Shown: piece after piece, positions 53,789-62,592 of the stretch
Layout of the letters: each line of letters opens with the position of its first letter
Position numbering within the stretch: position 1 is the stretch's first letter
Assembly: GCF_900104485.1 (NCBI RefSeq)
Contig: NZ_FMXQ01000009.1
Location: forward strand, 124,001-188,000
Reading direction: 5' to 3'
DNA: 64,000 bases
Origin: Bauldia litoralis
GTDB lineage: Bacteria; Pseudomonadota; Alphaproteobacteria; Rhizobiales; Kaistiaceae
Program-made: the position numbers and the translations under genes
Notes under the pieces: generated by a model
Told to the model about the DNA's origin: nothing
Seen by the model: the letters and a program-made list of their open reading frames with translations, nothing else
Database searches by the model: none

Positions 53789-54445
53789 ATGTCCAAGTAC
53801 CACGATCTGTTTGCCCGCAACCGGCAATGGGCCGAGCGTATCAAGGAAGTCGATCCGGATTTCTTCGTCAATCTGTCGGCCCAGCAGACCCCGGAATTCC
53901 TTTGGATCGGCTGTTCCGACAGCCGCGTCCCGGCCAACCAGATCATTGATCTGCCGCCGGGTGAGGTCTTTGTTCATCGCAACATCGCGAATGTGGTCGT
54001 CCCCTCGGACCTCAACTGTCTTTCGGTTATCCAGTTCGCGGTCGAGGTGCTCCGTGTCCGCTACATCATCGTTGTCGGCCACTATGGCTGCGGCGGGGTG
54101 AGGGCCGCGCTGTCCAGCGAAAATCATGGCCTGATTGACAACTGGCTGGGTCACATCCGCAATGTCAAGCGCCTCCATGCCGACGCCTTCAAGGGCATTC
54201 CGGAGGGTGAAGAGACCGTCGACCGGTTGTGCGAACTCAACGTCATCGAGCAGGTCCACAACGTCTGCGCCACGACCATTGTCCGCGAAGCCTGGCAGCG
54301 CGGCGCCGACCTCAGGGTCGAGGGCTGGGTCTACAGCATCAAGGACGGCATCGTGCAGGGCCTTTGCTCGCGCGGCCCCGAGACGCTGGACCAGGATCGA
54401 TACGCGCCCGTCGACATCCCGCCTTCCAGAGTGTCCGGCGCATAA
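53789..54445 (+). CDS. can: beta-class carbonic anhydrase
   Basis: Cytosolic zinc enzyme interconverting CO2 and bicarbonate. 218 residues with zinc ligands C42, H98 and C101 and the catalytic D44-R46 dyad (LWIGCSDSRVPANQ and VVGHYGCGGV), the same numbering as E. coli Can. The ribosome site is weak. Its TAA overlaps the ATG of the bestrophin-type channel by one base (TAATG at 54443-54447), indicating tight co-expression. Confidence 0.96.
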   Translation: MSKYHDLFARNRQWAERIKEVDPDFFVNLSAQQTPEFLWIGCSDSRVPANQIIDLPPGEVFVHRNIANVVVPSDLNCLSVIQFAVEVLRVRYIIVVGHYGCGGVRAALSSENHGLIDNWLGHIRNVKRLHADAFKGIPEGEETVDRLCELNVIEQVHNVCATTIVREAWQRGADLRVEGWVYSIKDGIVQGLCSRGPETLDQDRYAPVDIPPSRVSGA

Positions 54446-55473
54446 TGTATGTCCGTCGCGGGATCCATGTACATCACCTGCTCCGTGATTCATGGCCGTT
54501 CCTGATCGGCGTCTCACTCTGGTCGGGGATCGTTGTCTATCTCAACGAGATCCTGGAACTGCGGTTTCTATCCATTCCAATCGTGCCGGTCACGACAATC
54601 GGCATCGCGGTCTCGCTCTATCTCGGCTTCAAGAGCACCTCCGCCTATAGCCGTTGGTGGGAGGCGCGGCAGGTTTGGGGCGCAATCATCACCGGCAGCC
54701 GGGATTGGGGCAACAGCGTTCTCAATCTGATCTACGCCGACGGCAGAAAACTCGATCCCGCCGTTCGGCAGGACCTGATCAGGCGGCACATAGCCTGGGT
54801 GCATGCGTTGGCCTTCCAGCTACGGGCGAGGTCGCGGCTCAAGGCGGCCGGGGCCACCTACGCCTTTGGCCGTCGCCTGATCTTCCAGGATGCCGACTAC
54901 CACCAGACCCCCGAAAGCTACCGACGGCTTCTGTCGGCGGAGGAGATCGCCGAGGTCGAGGCGACCGGCAACATCGCCACGCATCTCCTGCGCCGTCAGG
55001 GCGATCGCTTGCGGGAACTGGCCGAACAGGGCTTTCTCGACAGTTATCGACACGTAGCGATGATGGCCATGATCACCGCCCTGTTCGACGGCCAGGGGAA
55101 ATGCGAGAGGATCAAGAACACGCCGTTTCCACGCCAGGTCGCGAATTTCGGCCTGATGTTCACCTGGATTTTCATCATCCTCCTGCCCCTCGCCTTCGTC
55201 GATTCCTTCGAGGCTGAGACCGCGCTTCGTTCCATGTCCGAGGAGGCGTCACTCGACTACCTGCTCCTGATGATACCGTTCACGCTGCTCATCTCCTGGG
55301 TCTTCCACATCATGGAGCGGGTCAGCGATTCGACGGAGGACCCTTTCGAGGGTGGTGTCGCAGATGTGCCGATATCCGCGCTCGCCCGGACGATCGAGAT
55401 CGAACTCCTCGAGATGATGGGGGCCGGGGACGTGCCGGACCCGATGCAGCCGGTCGACGGCGTCCTTTACTGA
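54445..55473 (+). CDS. bestrophin family channel protein (UPF0187)
   Basis: 342 residues with four membrane helices. The N-terminal SWPFLIGVSLWSGIVVYLNE helix is followed by IGIAVSLYLGFKSTSAYSRWWEARQVWG, a bestrophin hallmark, and the C-terminal segment contains STEDPFEGGVADVPISALARTIEIELLEMMG, matching the conserved EDPFEG...DVPI motif. Bacterial bestrophins form pentameric channels for cations or anions. Coupling to carbonic anhydrase suggests bicarbonate conduction (inference from plant and algal bestrophins). The ATG at 54445 overlaps the upstream stop. Confidence 0.93.
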   Translation: MYVRRGIHVHHLLRDSWPFLIGVSLWSGIVVYLNEILELRFLSIPIVPVTTIGIAVSLYLGFKSTSAYSRWWEARQVWGAIITGSRDWGNSVLNLIYADGRKLDPAVRQDLIRRHIAWVHALAFQLRARSRLKAAGATYAFGRRLIFQDADYHQTPESYRRLLSAEEIAEVEATGNIATHLLRRQGDRLRELAEQGFLDSYRHVAMMAMITALFDGQGKCERIKNTPFPRQVANFGLMFTWIFIILLPLAFVDSFEAETALRSMSEEASLDYLLLMIPFTLLISWVFHIMERVSDSTEDPFEGGVADVPISALARTIEIELLEMMGAGDVPDPMQPVDGVLY

Positions 55474-55494
55474 CCAGCGTCGCGCGGTGACGGG

Positions 55495-56727
55495 CTACTG
55501 GAACCGTTCGATTCCGAAAGGCCTCAGGCCCGGGTCGTCCCTGCCGCCGATCAGCGCCGAGACGTGGCGCGCCGTGGCGGCCGAAAGGGTCAGGCCCAGA
55601 TGGCCGTGGCCGAAGGCGAAGACGATCCGCGGATCGCGCGGGTCGCGGCCGATCACCGGCAGGGAATCCGGCGTTGCCGGCCGGCGTCCCATCCACTCCG
55701 AACCCCCGGTTTCCGGCAGTGTCGGAATGAAGCGCCGCAGCGTCTTGCGCATCGCTTCACCGCGCAGGTAGTTCGGCGGCGCGTCGGGCGTCGCCAGTTC
55801 GACCGCGCCCCCGATCCGCAGCCCGTCGGCCAGGGGCGTCACCGCCATGCCGAACTGGGCGAAGACCACCGGCAGCGGAAGGTCGACCGGGTTTCCAGCC
55901 AGGGTGATGTTGTAACCGCGCTCCGCCTCAAGGCGCACTTTCAGACCGAGGTCGCGAACGATGTCACGCGACCAGACGCCGGCCGCGACGACGATCCGGT
56001 CGAAGGGCAGGTCGCCGCCCTCGGCGGTGATCACCGAGACCTCGCGGTCGTCGCGGTGAATGGCGATCACGTCATTTCGCGAGATCGTTCCGGCCGCGCG
56101 GATGCGCGCACGCAGCGCGTCAAGGACGGCGGCCGGGCTGGACACCATCCAGTAGTCGGGCACGAAGAGCGCGTTGCTGAAGCGACCGGTCAGGGCAGGC
56201 ACCATGCGGCGCGCGGCCTCCGGCGCGATCTCGTTGACCTCGACCCCGTGCTGGCGCCGCTCCGTCCATTCCTTGCGTGCGGCGCCGTAGGCGGACGCGC
56301 CGTCGATGACATGGAGGGCGCCCGTCCGGGTCATGTGACGGGACAGGCCGCTCCGGCGGGCGAGCTCCTGATGGTCGGCAAGGGCCGATCCCATCAGGCC
56401 GGCAAGCGCGGCCGTCGCCGCCTCGACGCGGGTGGGATTGGCGGCGGCGATGAAGCGCATGAGAAAGGGCGTCAGCGCCGGCAGGTCGCGGAACTTGATC
56501 GCCAGTGGCCCCAGAGGGTCAACGAGCCAGCCGGGCACCGAGGACAACACGCCGGGGCGCGCCAGGGGCGTGATTTCCGGCAGCGCGATCAGCCCGGCAT
56601 TGCCTGCCGATGCCGGTCGCTCGTCCAGCGAGCGTTCGAACAGGGTGACGCTGTGTCCGTCAGCGATCAGCCATGCCGCGGTGGCGCAGCCGACAATGCC
56701 GCCGCCGATGACGGCGATGGTTGCCAT
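55495..56727 (-). CDS. FAD-dependent D-amino acid dehydrogenase-like oxidoreductase
   Basis: 410 residues of the DAO/DadA fold. The FAD Rossmann motif IAVIGGGIVGCATAAWLIADGHSVTLFE is at the N-terminus, DRIVVAAGVWS is the central ATG-like flavin motif, and GRRPATPDSLPVIG...FAFGHGHLGLTLSAATA is the C-terminal flavin-contact signature of DadA. It likely oxidises D-amino acids at the inner membrane face. The substrate is uncertain. Convergent with the bestrophin gene. Confidence 0.9.
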   Translation of the reverse strand: MATIAVIGGGIVGCATAAWLIADGHSVTLFERSLDERPASAGNAGLIALPEITPLARPGVLSSVPGWLVDPLGPLAIKFRDLPALTPFLMRFIAAANPTRVEAATAALAGLMGSALADHQELARRSGLSRHMTRTGALHVIDGASAYGAARKEWTERRQHGVEVNEIAPEAARRMVPALTGRFSNALFVPDYWMVSSPAAVLDALRARIRAAGTISRNDVIAIHRDDREVSVITAEGGDLPFDRIVVAAGVWSRDIVRDLGLKVRLEAERGYNITLAGNPVDLPLPVVFAQFGMAVTPLADGLRIGGAVELATPDAPPNYLRGEAMRKTLRRFIPTLPETGGSEWMGRRPATPDSLPVIGRDPRDPRIVFAFGHGHLGLTLSAATARHVSALIGGRDDPGLRPFGIERFQ

Positions 56728-57207
56728 TGTCGCCTAGCCGGCGGGCAACGGCGCGGTTGTCGCGCGTCGCCGCTTTGTGGCCCGGGCCGCTCTGCCGCCG
56801 TCTTGATGCCCCAATATGACCATTCCCCAATGACAATAGTCTGCCCGGCAACCTACATGCGGCCGGTCCGGCGTCAACACGGGCGCGGCAGGCGCGGCAA
56901 TTGGAGACAGGCGTCGCCGATAGCCGTCCCGTCGTCCCACGCGGTCAGACAGGGATCGCTGTGGTTGTCCGATACTGCACAGGGCGCAGGCGGCGGCATG
57001 AGTGCGGCGAGGCGCGTTTCCGGGCGGCGGAGCCATCGTCCGTGGTAAATTTAGGGTAATCCTTTGTTTGCGAACAGGCTATACACATCCTTTCGTTGTG
57101 ACGGCTGTCACTTTCAGGTTCTATTTCCGTTGATAATTTCGACACTTGGGCGGTGTAGGCCTCGTGTGCGACAAGGTTTGCTTTAACTGACTTAAGGATC
57201 GATCGGC
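56728..57207. other. 480-base gene-free region upstream of the type I exporter operon
   Basis: The first half is GC-rich and featureless. From about 57045 the DNA turns AT-richer (TAAATTTAGGGTAATCC), with a TATACA hexamer at 57080-57085 and a CRP-like dyad at 57097-57112. A promoter for the exporter is therefore expected here, but I could not find a matched -35. Confidence 0.5.
57097..57112. promoter_or_regulatory. CRP/FNR-family operator candidate
   Basis: TGTGA-CGGCTG-TCACT matches the TGTGA-N6-TCACA consensus at 9 of 10 half-site positions. It lies about 96 bases upstream of the exporter ATPase start and a few bases downstream of a TATACA hexamer. Confidence 0.5.
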
Positions 57208-58968
57208 GTGGCCTCACGATCAAAGAAACCAGAAGCCGTGTCGGGCCGGTCGGAACTCGCCTCCGCGATCTACGATTGCCGGCGGGCCCTTGTCGGCATC
57301 GTCATTTTCAGCGGCATCATGAATATCCTGACGCTGACGGGCCCCCTGTTCATGCTGCAGGTCTACGACCGGGTCGTGCCGAGCCAGAGTATCCCGACCC
57401 TGCTTGCCCTCGGTGCGATCGTCGCCCTGCTTTACGCGGCGCTCGGCTTTTTCGACCAGATCCGGGCCCGGATCCTGGTCAGGATCGGCGCCTATCTTGA
57501 CGAGGTCGTCCATCCCAAGGTCTTCAAGGCCGTGGTCACGATGCCGCTTCGCAACGCCCTGCCGGGCGATGGCCTCCAGCCTTTGCGCGATCTCGACCAG
57601 ATCCGGACCTTCGTTTCCTCCGGTGGTCCCGCCGCCTTCGCCGACATGCCGTTTCTGCCGATCCAGGTGACGATCTGTTTCCTGATCGATCCACTGATCG
57701 GCTACGCCGTCATCGTTGGCGCTGTCGTCATCTTCTGCCTGACGTTGGCGACGGACATGTCCGTGCGGGCCGCGTCGCTCGAGGCGGCGGACAAGGGCGG
57801 CCAGCGTTTCGCCGTCATCGAGGCAGGCCGCCGCAACGCCGAGGTCCTGCGTTCGCTCGGAATGGCCGGTCGCCTCGCCGACCGCTGGGGCGAGGTCAAC
57901 CGGTCCTACGAGGCCAGCCATCTCCGGGTGCTGGAGCGCTCCGGCGCCTTCGCCGGCGCCTCGAAGGTCTTCCGGATGATGTTCCAGTCCGGCCTGCTTG
58001 GCCTCGGCGCCTATCTGGTCATCGAACACGGCGCCTCCTTCGGCATCATCATCGCTGCGTCGATCCTCGGCGCCCGCGCGCTTCAGCCGATCGAGCAACT
58101 CGTCGCCAACTGGCGCGGTTTTGTCGGCAGCCGTCAGGCCTGGCACCGGCTGAACCGGCTGCTGGCCCAGTTCCCGACCACCGAGGAGCCGATGGCCCTT
58201 CCGCGGCCGACGGGAACCCTCGCGGTGGAGAACCTCGCCGTTGTCCCGCCCGGCTCGAGCCGGCCCTCCGTGGTCGATGTCAGCTTCAACCTGCGCGCCG
58301 GCAATGCGCTCGGCGTCATCGGTCCGAGTGGCGCCGGCAAGTCGTCGCTGGTCCGGGTGATCATCGGCGCCTGGGCGCCGGCCCGCGGGCGCGTGCGCCT
58401 TGATGGCGCAGCGCTGGAGCAATGGCATCCGGACATCCTCGGCCAGCACATTGGCTACCTGCCGCAGGATGTCGAGTTGTTCGCCGGCACGATCGCGGAG
58501 AACATCTCGCGCTTCGAGCCGGATGCGGACCCCGCCCTGATCGTCGAGGCGGCCAAGGCCGCCGGCGTGCACGATCTCGTCCTGCACCTTCCTGACGGAT
58601 ATACGACGGATATCGGCGAGAATGGCTCGTCGCTCTCCGCCGGACAGCGCCAGCGGGTCGCCCTGGCGCGCGCGCTCTACCGCGATCCGTTCCTCGTCGT
58701 GCTCGACGAGCCCAATTCCAACCTCGACGCCGAGGGCGACGCCGCCTTGAGCCGCGCCATCATGTCGGTCCGCAAGCGCGGCGGCATTGCCGTGGTCGTC
58801 GCCCACCGCCCGAGCGCCCTTGAAGCCGTGGACATGGCGCTTGCCATGGTCAATGGCGGCATGGCGGCCTTCGGGGAGAAGGAGGAAGTTCTGCGCAAGG
58901 TGCTGAAGCCGTCGGCGCCGCCATCGATCCAGGACCGGCAGCCCGAACCCGAAGGAGCTCCAAGTTGA
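57208..58968 (+). CDS. type I secretion ABC transporter, permease-ATPase fusion (PrtD-like)
   Basis: 586 residues: an N-terminal six-helix membrane domain starting SAIYDCRRALVGIVIFSGIMNILTLTGPLFMLQVYDRVVPS, typical of PrtD-type exporters, then an ABC ATPase with Walker A GPSGAGKSSLVRV, signature LSAGQRQRVALARAL and Walker B FLVVLDEPNSNLD. There is no C39 peptidase domain, so it is not a leader-cleaving bacteriocin exporter. GTG start at 57208. Its TGA overlaps the TTG start of the membrane-fusion gene. Confidence 0.94.
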   Translation: MASRSKKPEAVSGRSELASAIYDCRRALVGIVIFSGIMNILTLTGPLFMLQVYDRVVPSQSIPTLLALGAIVALLYAALGFFDQIRARILVRIGAYLDEVVHPKVFKAVVTMPLRNALPGDGLQPLRDLDQIRTFVSSGGPAAFADMPFLPIQVTICFLIDPLIGYAVIVGAVVIFCLTLATDMSVRAASLEAADKGGQRFAVIEAGRRNAEVLRSLGMAGRLADRWGEVNRSYEASHLRVLERSGAFAGASKVFRMMFQSGLLGLGAYLVIEHGASFGIIIAASILGARALQPIEQLVANWRGFVGSRQAWHRLNRLLAQFPTTEEPMALPRPTGTLAVENLAVVPPGSSRPSVVDVSFNLRAGNALGVIGPSGAGKSSLVRVIIGAWAPARGRVRLDGAALEQWHPDILGQHIGYLPQDVELFAGTIAENISRFEPDADPALIVEAAKAAGVHDLVLHLPDGYTTDIGENGSSLSAGQRQRVALARALYRDPFLVVLDEPNSNLDAEGDAALSRAIMSVRKRGGIAVVVAHRPSALEAVDMALAMVNGGMAAFGEKEEVLRKVLKPSAPPSIQDRQPEPEGAPS

Positions 58969-60311
58969 GCGATGCCAAACAGCTGGCTCTGCCTTCGCCT
59001 GACGAAGAGCATCCGCACAAGACTTTCATCCGCCAGGGCCTGCGCCGCCATCTGCTGATCGGCGGTATCGCCTTTTGCGCCCTTGTCTTCGGGCTCGGCG
59101 GCATGGCCGCGACGCTGAATTTCTCTTCGGCGGTCGTGACCGGTGGCCATCTGGTCGTCAGCACCAAGGTCAAGAAGATCCAGCACGCGGAGGGCGGCAC
59201 CGTCGTTGCGATCAACGTCAAGGACGGCGACCACGTCAAGGCCGGCGATGTGCTGATCGAACTGGACTCGACCATGGCGACGGCCAATCAGGCAATCGTC
59301 TCCAAGGGACTCAACGAGGAGCTCGCCCGCCGGGCTCGCCTCCAGGCCGAGCGCAGTGGCGCGGCCGAGATCTCCTTTCCCGATCTGCTGACCGCGCACG
59401 CGTCCGACCCGGATGTCGCCGAGGCCATGTCGATCGAGAGCCGCGCCTTCGAACTGCGCCGGACCGCCCGGGAAGGGCAGAAGAACCAGTTGGGCAAGAA
59501 GATTTCCGAACTCGAGCAGCAGCTCGTCGGCATCAAGGCGCAGGAAGACGCCGTCAGGCGGCAGATCGAGCTCACCAACGAGGAAGTGGCCGGCCTGCGC
59601 GGCCTGAAGGAGAAGGACCTGGTCGGGACGGAGCGCATGGTCGATGCCGAGCGGCGCGTCGCGCAGCTTGACGGCCAGCTCGGTCAGCTCGTCGCCTCGG
59701 CCGCCCAGATCGGGGCCGAAATCGCCCAGGCCGAACTGCAGATCCTGCAGATAGACCAGGACGTCCAGAGCGAGGCCTCGCGCGAACTCGCCGATGCCGG
59801 TTCGAAGATCAACGAACTGATCGAGCGCAAGATCGCCGCCGATGACCAGCTCAAGCGCCAGGACATCAGGGCGCCGATTGCCGGCACGGTCTATCAGCTC
59901 GCCGTGCATACCGTCGGCGGGGTCGTCGGCCGCGGCGAACAGATCATGCTCATCGTGCCGGAGAACGATCTCCTCGTCGTCGAGGCGCCGGTCCAGCCCA
60001 ACCAGATCGACCGGGTGCATCCGCAACAGGAGGCGACGCTGCGCTTCACCGGTTTCGGGAGCCGCAATACGCCGGAATATGAGGGTATCGTCGAAACGGT
60101 TTCGCCCGACGTCGTCACCGACGAGAGAACCGGGCAGACCTATTACATGGCGCGCATCGCCATGCCGTCGCATGCGATTGACGAACTTCGCGACAAGCTG
60201 GTTCCCGGCATGCCGGTCGAGGTGTTCATCTCGACGGGCGACCGCACCGTGCTGTCCTATCTGGTCAAGCCGCTGGGCGACCAGATCATGCACACGTTCC
60301 GGGAGCGCTGA
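58965..60311 (+). CDS. HlyD family type I secretion periplasmic adaptor
   Basis: 448 residues. One N-terminal membrane helix (LLIGGIAFCALVFGLGGMAA) anchors a periplasmic protein with split lipoyl/barrel-sandwich halves (VKKIQHAEGGTVVAINVKDGDHVKAGDVLIEL and IRAPIAGTVYQLAVHTVGGVVGRGEQIMLIVPE) around a long coiled coil (about residues 100-285). PrtE/HlyD type. TTG start at 58965 with AAGGAG nine bases upstream, overlapping the ABC gene stop (TTGA). No TolC-type outer membrane gene is present in the window. Confidence 0.93.
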   Translation: MSDAKQLALPSPDEEHPHKTFIRQGLRRHLLIGGIAFCALVFGLGGMAATLNFSSAVVTGGHLVVSTKVKKIQHAEGGTVVAINVKDGDHVKAGDVLIELDSTMATANQAIVSKGLNEELARRARLQAERSGAAEISFPDLLTAHASDPDVAEAMSIESRAFELRRTAREGQKNQLGKKISELEQQLVGIKAQEDAVRRQIELTNEEVAGLRGLKEKDLVGTERMVDAERRVAQLDGQLGQLVASAAQIGAEIAQAELQILQIDQDVQSEASRELADAGSKINELIERKIAADDQLKRQDIRAPIAGTVYQLAVHTVGGVVGRGEQIMLIVPENDLLVVEAPVQPNQIDRVHPQQEATLRFTGFGSRNTPEYEGIVETVSPDVVTDERTGQTYYMARIAMPSHAIDELRDKLVPGMPVEVFISTGDRTVLSYLVKPLGDQIMHTFRER

Positions 60312-60422
60312 CGGCTGGCTGCGCGGATGTGATGGGCGTCACAGACACCCGCCGCCGCGTGGCTTACTAGAATGGGTATGGGGACCAACACCCGACCAGA
60401 TCAACCAACCCGGGAGGGGATC

Positions 60423-60602
60423 ATGACGGACTTGGCTGTCGGAACATCGCCGACCGATTTTTTCTCCGCCGACGAGTGGATCGAGACCGACGGATACCTG
60501 CGCCAGTTTCTGGCGACCGCTGCAAGCTACGTGTTCTCCGGCGCCACCGCGGCAGCCGAGATCACATCCGGCGAGACAGCGGCGCGCAGCACCGAGAAGT
60601 GA
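60423..60602 (+). CDS. 59-aa orphan protein in the type I exporter operon
   Basis: A GGGAGGGG ribosome site lies three bases before the ATG at 60423. The 59-residue product (starting MTDLAVGTSPTDFFSADEW) is acidic in the N-terminal half, has a central amphipathic/hydrophobic stretch (LRQFLATAASYVFSGATAAA) and a Thr/Ala/Glu-rich end. I do not recognise it. It is 111 bases after the adaptor gene and is followed 29 bases later by a strong terminator, so it is likely the last gene of the exporter transcript. It could be a secreted peptide, or an accessory protein. Confidence 0.6.
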   Translation: MTDLAVGTSPTDFFSADEWIETDGYLRQFLATAASYVFSGATAAAEITSGETAARSTEK

Positions 60603-60631
60603 GACCCTGGCCAGAGCCGGGTCGTTGAAAA

Positions 60632-60664
60632 GGGCCGATCCTCCGGGATTGGCCCTTTTTCTTT
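60632..60664 (+). terminator. intrinsic terminator of the exporter operon
   Basis: GGGCCGATCC pairs with GGATTGGCCC (one G-U) around a TCCG tetraloop and is followed by TTTTTCTTT. It closes the ABC-HlyD-59-aa gene set 29 bases after the small gene's stop. Confidence 0.9.
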
Positions 60665-60775
60665 GCACGCCCGCGTAACGCAGCGACGGCAACCTGCGGT
60701 TCGTATCGGCAGGTTTTTGTGGCACAAGACTGCGCTGCGTGTTGCGCAGCGGTTGCTCAGGGGGGAGACGACGAC

Positions 60776-61873
60776 TTGGACAGGGTGGGAATCGGCTTCA
60801 TCGGCTGCGGCAATATCAGCGCGGCCTATCTCAAGGCGGCGCGGGACTTTCCGATCCTCGACGTGCGGGCGGTCGCCGATATCGCGCCGCAGGCGGCGGC
60901 GGCGCGCGGCGAGGAATTCGGCATCCCGGCGAAATCCATCGATGACCTGCTTGGCGATCCGGCGATCGAGATCGTCGTCAACCTGACGGTGCCGCTCGCC
61001 CATGTCGAGGTCGGCCTGCGAGCGATCGCCGCCGGCAAGCATGTCCATTCGGAAAAGCCGCTGGCCGTCACCGTCGCCGAGGCGCGCCGCCTGCTCGATG
61101 CCGCGCGTGACAGGGGCGTCAGGGTCGGCTGCGCGCCGGACACCTTTCTCGGCGGAGCGCACCAGACCTGCCGCAAGCTGATCGACGAGGGCGCCATCGG
61201 CATGCCGCTCGCCGGCACGGCCTTCTTCATGTGTCCGGGCCACGAGCGGTGGCATCCCAATCCCGGCTTCTACTATCTCGCCGGCGGCGGCCCGATGCTC
61301 GACATGGGCCCGTATTACATCACCGATCTCGTCAATCTGCTCGGGCCGGTTCGCCGCGTCGCCGGTGTTACCTCGCGAGCCCGTTCGGAGCGGCTGATCA
61401 CCAGTGAGCCGCTGAATGGAACCGTGGTCCCGGTCGAGGTCGCTACCCACGCCGCCGGCACTCTCGAATTCGTCTCCGGCCCCGTGGTGACCGTCGTCAT
61501 GAGCTTCGACGTCGCCGCCCACCGTCACCGGCCGATCGAGCTCTATGGCAGCGAGGCGGCGATGTCCGTGCCCGATCCGAACGACTTCGGCGGCGATATC
61601 GAGATCGCCCGGGCCGGCGGCGCCTGGGAGAGCGTCGCGACCGAGCACGCCCACGCCGACGGCAATTACCGCGTCATCGGCGTCGCCGACATGGCCCACG
61701 CCATCCGCGCCAACCGTCCGCACCGCGCCAGCGGCGACCTCGCCTTTCACGTCCTCGAAGTGATGGAGGCGATCCAGCGCTCCTCGGACGAGGGCGTGCA
61801 TATCGCCATCGAGAGCCGCCCCGAACGACCGGCGGCGCTGGCGCCGGGCCTCCCGGCGGGCATCCTCGACTGA
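60776..61873 (+). CDS. Gfo/Idh/MocA family oxidoreductase
   Basis: About 365 residues. The N-terminal Rossmann fold [23 protein letters not shown] binds NAD(P), and [22 protein letters not shown] holds the conserved EKP lysine. The C-terminal domain includes [23 protein letters not shown] with the catalytic-region D and H/Y positions of the family. It probably oxidises a sugar or polyol. A TTG start at 60776 is supported by GGGGGAG eight bases upstream; a GTG at 60785 is possible. Followed 41 bases later by the ThuA-like gene. Confidence 0.92.
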   Translation: MDRVGIGFIGCGNISAAYLKAARDFPILDVRAVADIAPQAAAARGEEFGIPAKSIDDLLGDPAIEIVVNLTVPLAHVEVGLRAIAAGKHVHSEKPLAVTVAEARRLLDAARDRGVRVGCAPDTFLGGAHQTCRKLIDEGAIGMPLAGTAFFMCPGHERWHPNPGFYYLAGGGPMLDMGPYYITDLVNLLGPVRRVAGVTSRARSERLITSEPLNGTVVPVEVATHAAGTLEFVSGPVVTVVMSFDVAAHRHRPIELYGSEAAMSVPDPNDFGGDIEIARAGGAWESVATEHAHADGNYRVIGVADMAHAIRANRPHRASGDLAFHVLEVMEAIQRSSDEGVHIAIESRPERPAALAPGLPAGILD

Positions 61874-61914
61874 ACAAGCACGATCCAGAATCGAAATCCG
61901 GGAGGAAGGGAAGA

Positions 61915-62556
61915 ATGCGTGAAGCGCTAATCGTCTGGGGTGGCTGGAGCGGACATGAGCCGGAACAGGGCGCCAGGGTCATTGCGGGCATGCTCGAGGA
62001 GGAGGGCTTCAGCGTTCGCCTCGAAAATTCGACGGCGGCCTTCGCCGATCCGGCGATCGCCGACCTCAGCCTGATCGTGCCGATCTTCACGATGTCGAAG
62101 ATCGAGAAGGAGGAGGTCGCCAACCTGACGCGCGTCGTCGAAGGCGGCGTCGGCCTCGGCGGCTATCACGGCGGGATGTGCGACGCTTTTCGCGAGGCGG
62201 TCGAGTATCAGTTCATGTGCGGCGGCCAGTGGGTCGCCCATCCCGGCAACATCATCGACTACCGGGTCAACATCACCGGGCGCGACGACCCGATCATGGC
62301 CGGCATCGACGACTTCGACTACCGGTCGGAGCAGTATTACTTGCATGTCGATCCGTCCAACGAGGTCCTCGCGACGACCACCTTCAACGGCGATTACGCC
62401 CCGTGGATCGACGGCGTGGTGATGCCGGTGGTGTGGAAGCGGCGCCACGGCAAGGGCCGCGTCTTCTACTCGTCGCTCGGTCACGTGGCCAGCGAGTTCG
62501 ACGTGCCGGAGATGCGCACCATCGTCCGGCGCGGCCTTCTCTGGGCGGCCCGCTAG
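61915..62556 (+). CDS. ThuA-like domain protein
   Basis: 213 residues with the class I glutamine-amidotransferase-like fold of Thu[33 protein letters not shown] opens it, [34 protein letters not shown] carries the central turn and histidines, and [19 protein letters not shown] is the C-terminal signature. ThuA was described in trehalose/disaccharide use with a Gfo/Idh partner (ThuB), and the same pair occurs here. AGGAAGGG ribosome site upstream. Substrate unknown. Confidence 0.93.
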   Translation: MREALIVWGGWSGHEPEQGARVIAGMLEEEGFSVRLENSTAAFADPAIADLSLIVPIFTMSKIEKEEVANLTRVVEGGVGLGGYHGGMCDAFREAVEYQFMCGGQWVAHPGNIIDYRVNITGRDDPIMAGIDDFDYRSEQYYLHVDPSNEVLATTTFNGDYAPWIDGVVMPVVWKRRHGKGRVFYSSLGHVASEFDVPEMRTIVRRGLLWAAR

Positions 62557-62592
62557 AGCCGCTGGAGCGCGAGGACCGGCCGGGGGCGCGTC

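Noticed and set aside
60423-60602. The 59-aa protein as a double-glycine bacteriocin
   Set aside because: There is no GG leader and the exporter lacks the C39 peptidase needed to process one.
60722-60758. GCTGCG/CGCAGC dyad upstream of the Gfo/Idh gene as an operator
   Set aside because: Short, GC-only arms are expected by chance in this composition; no supporting context.
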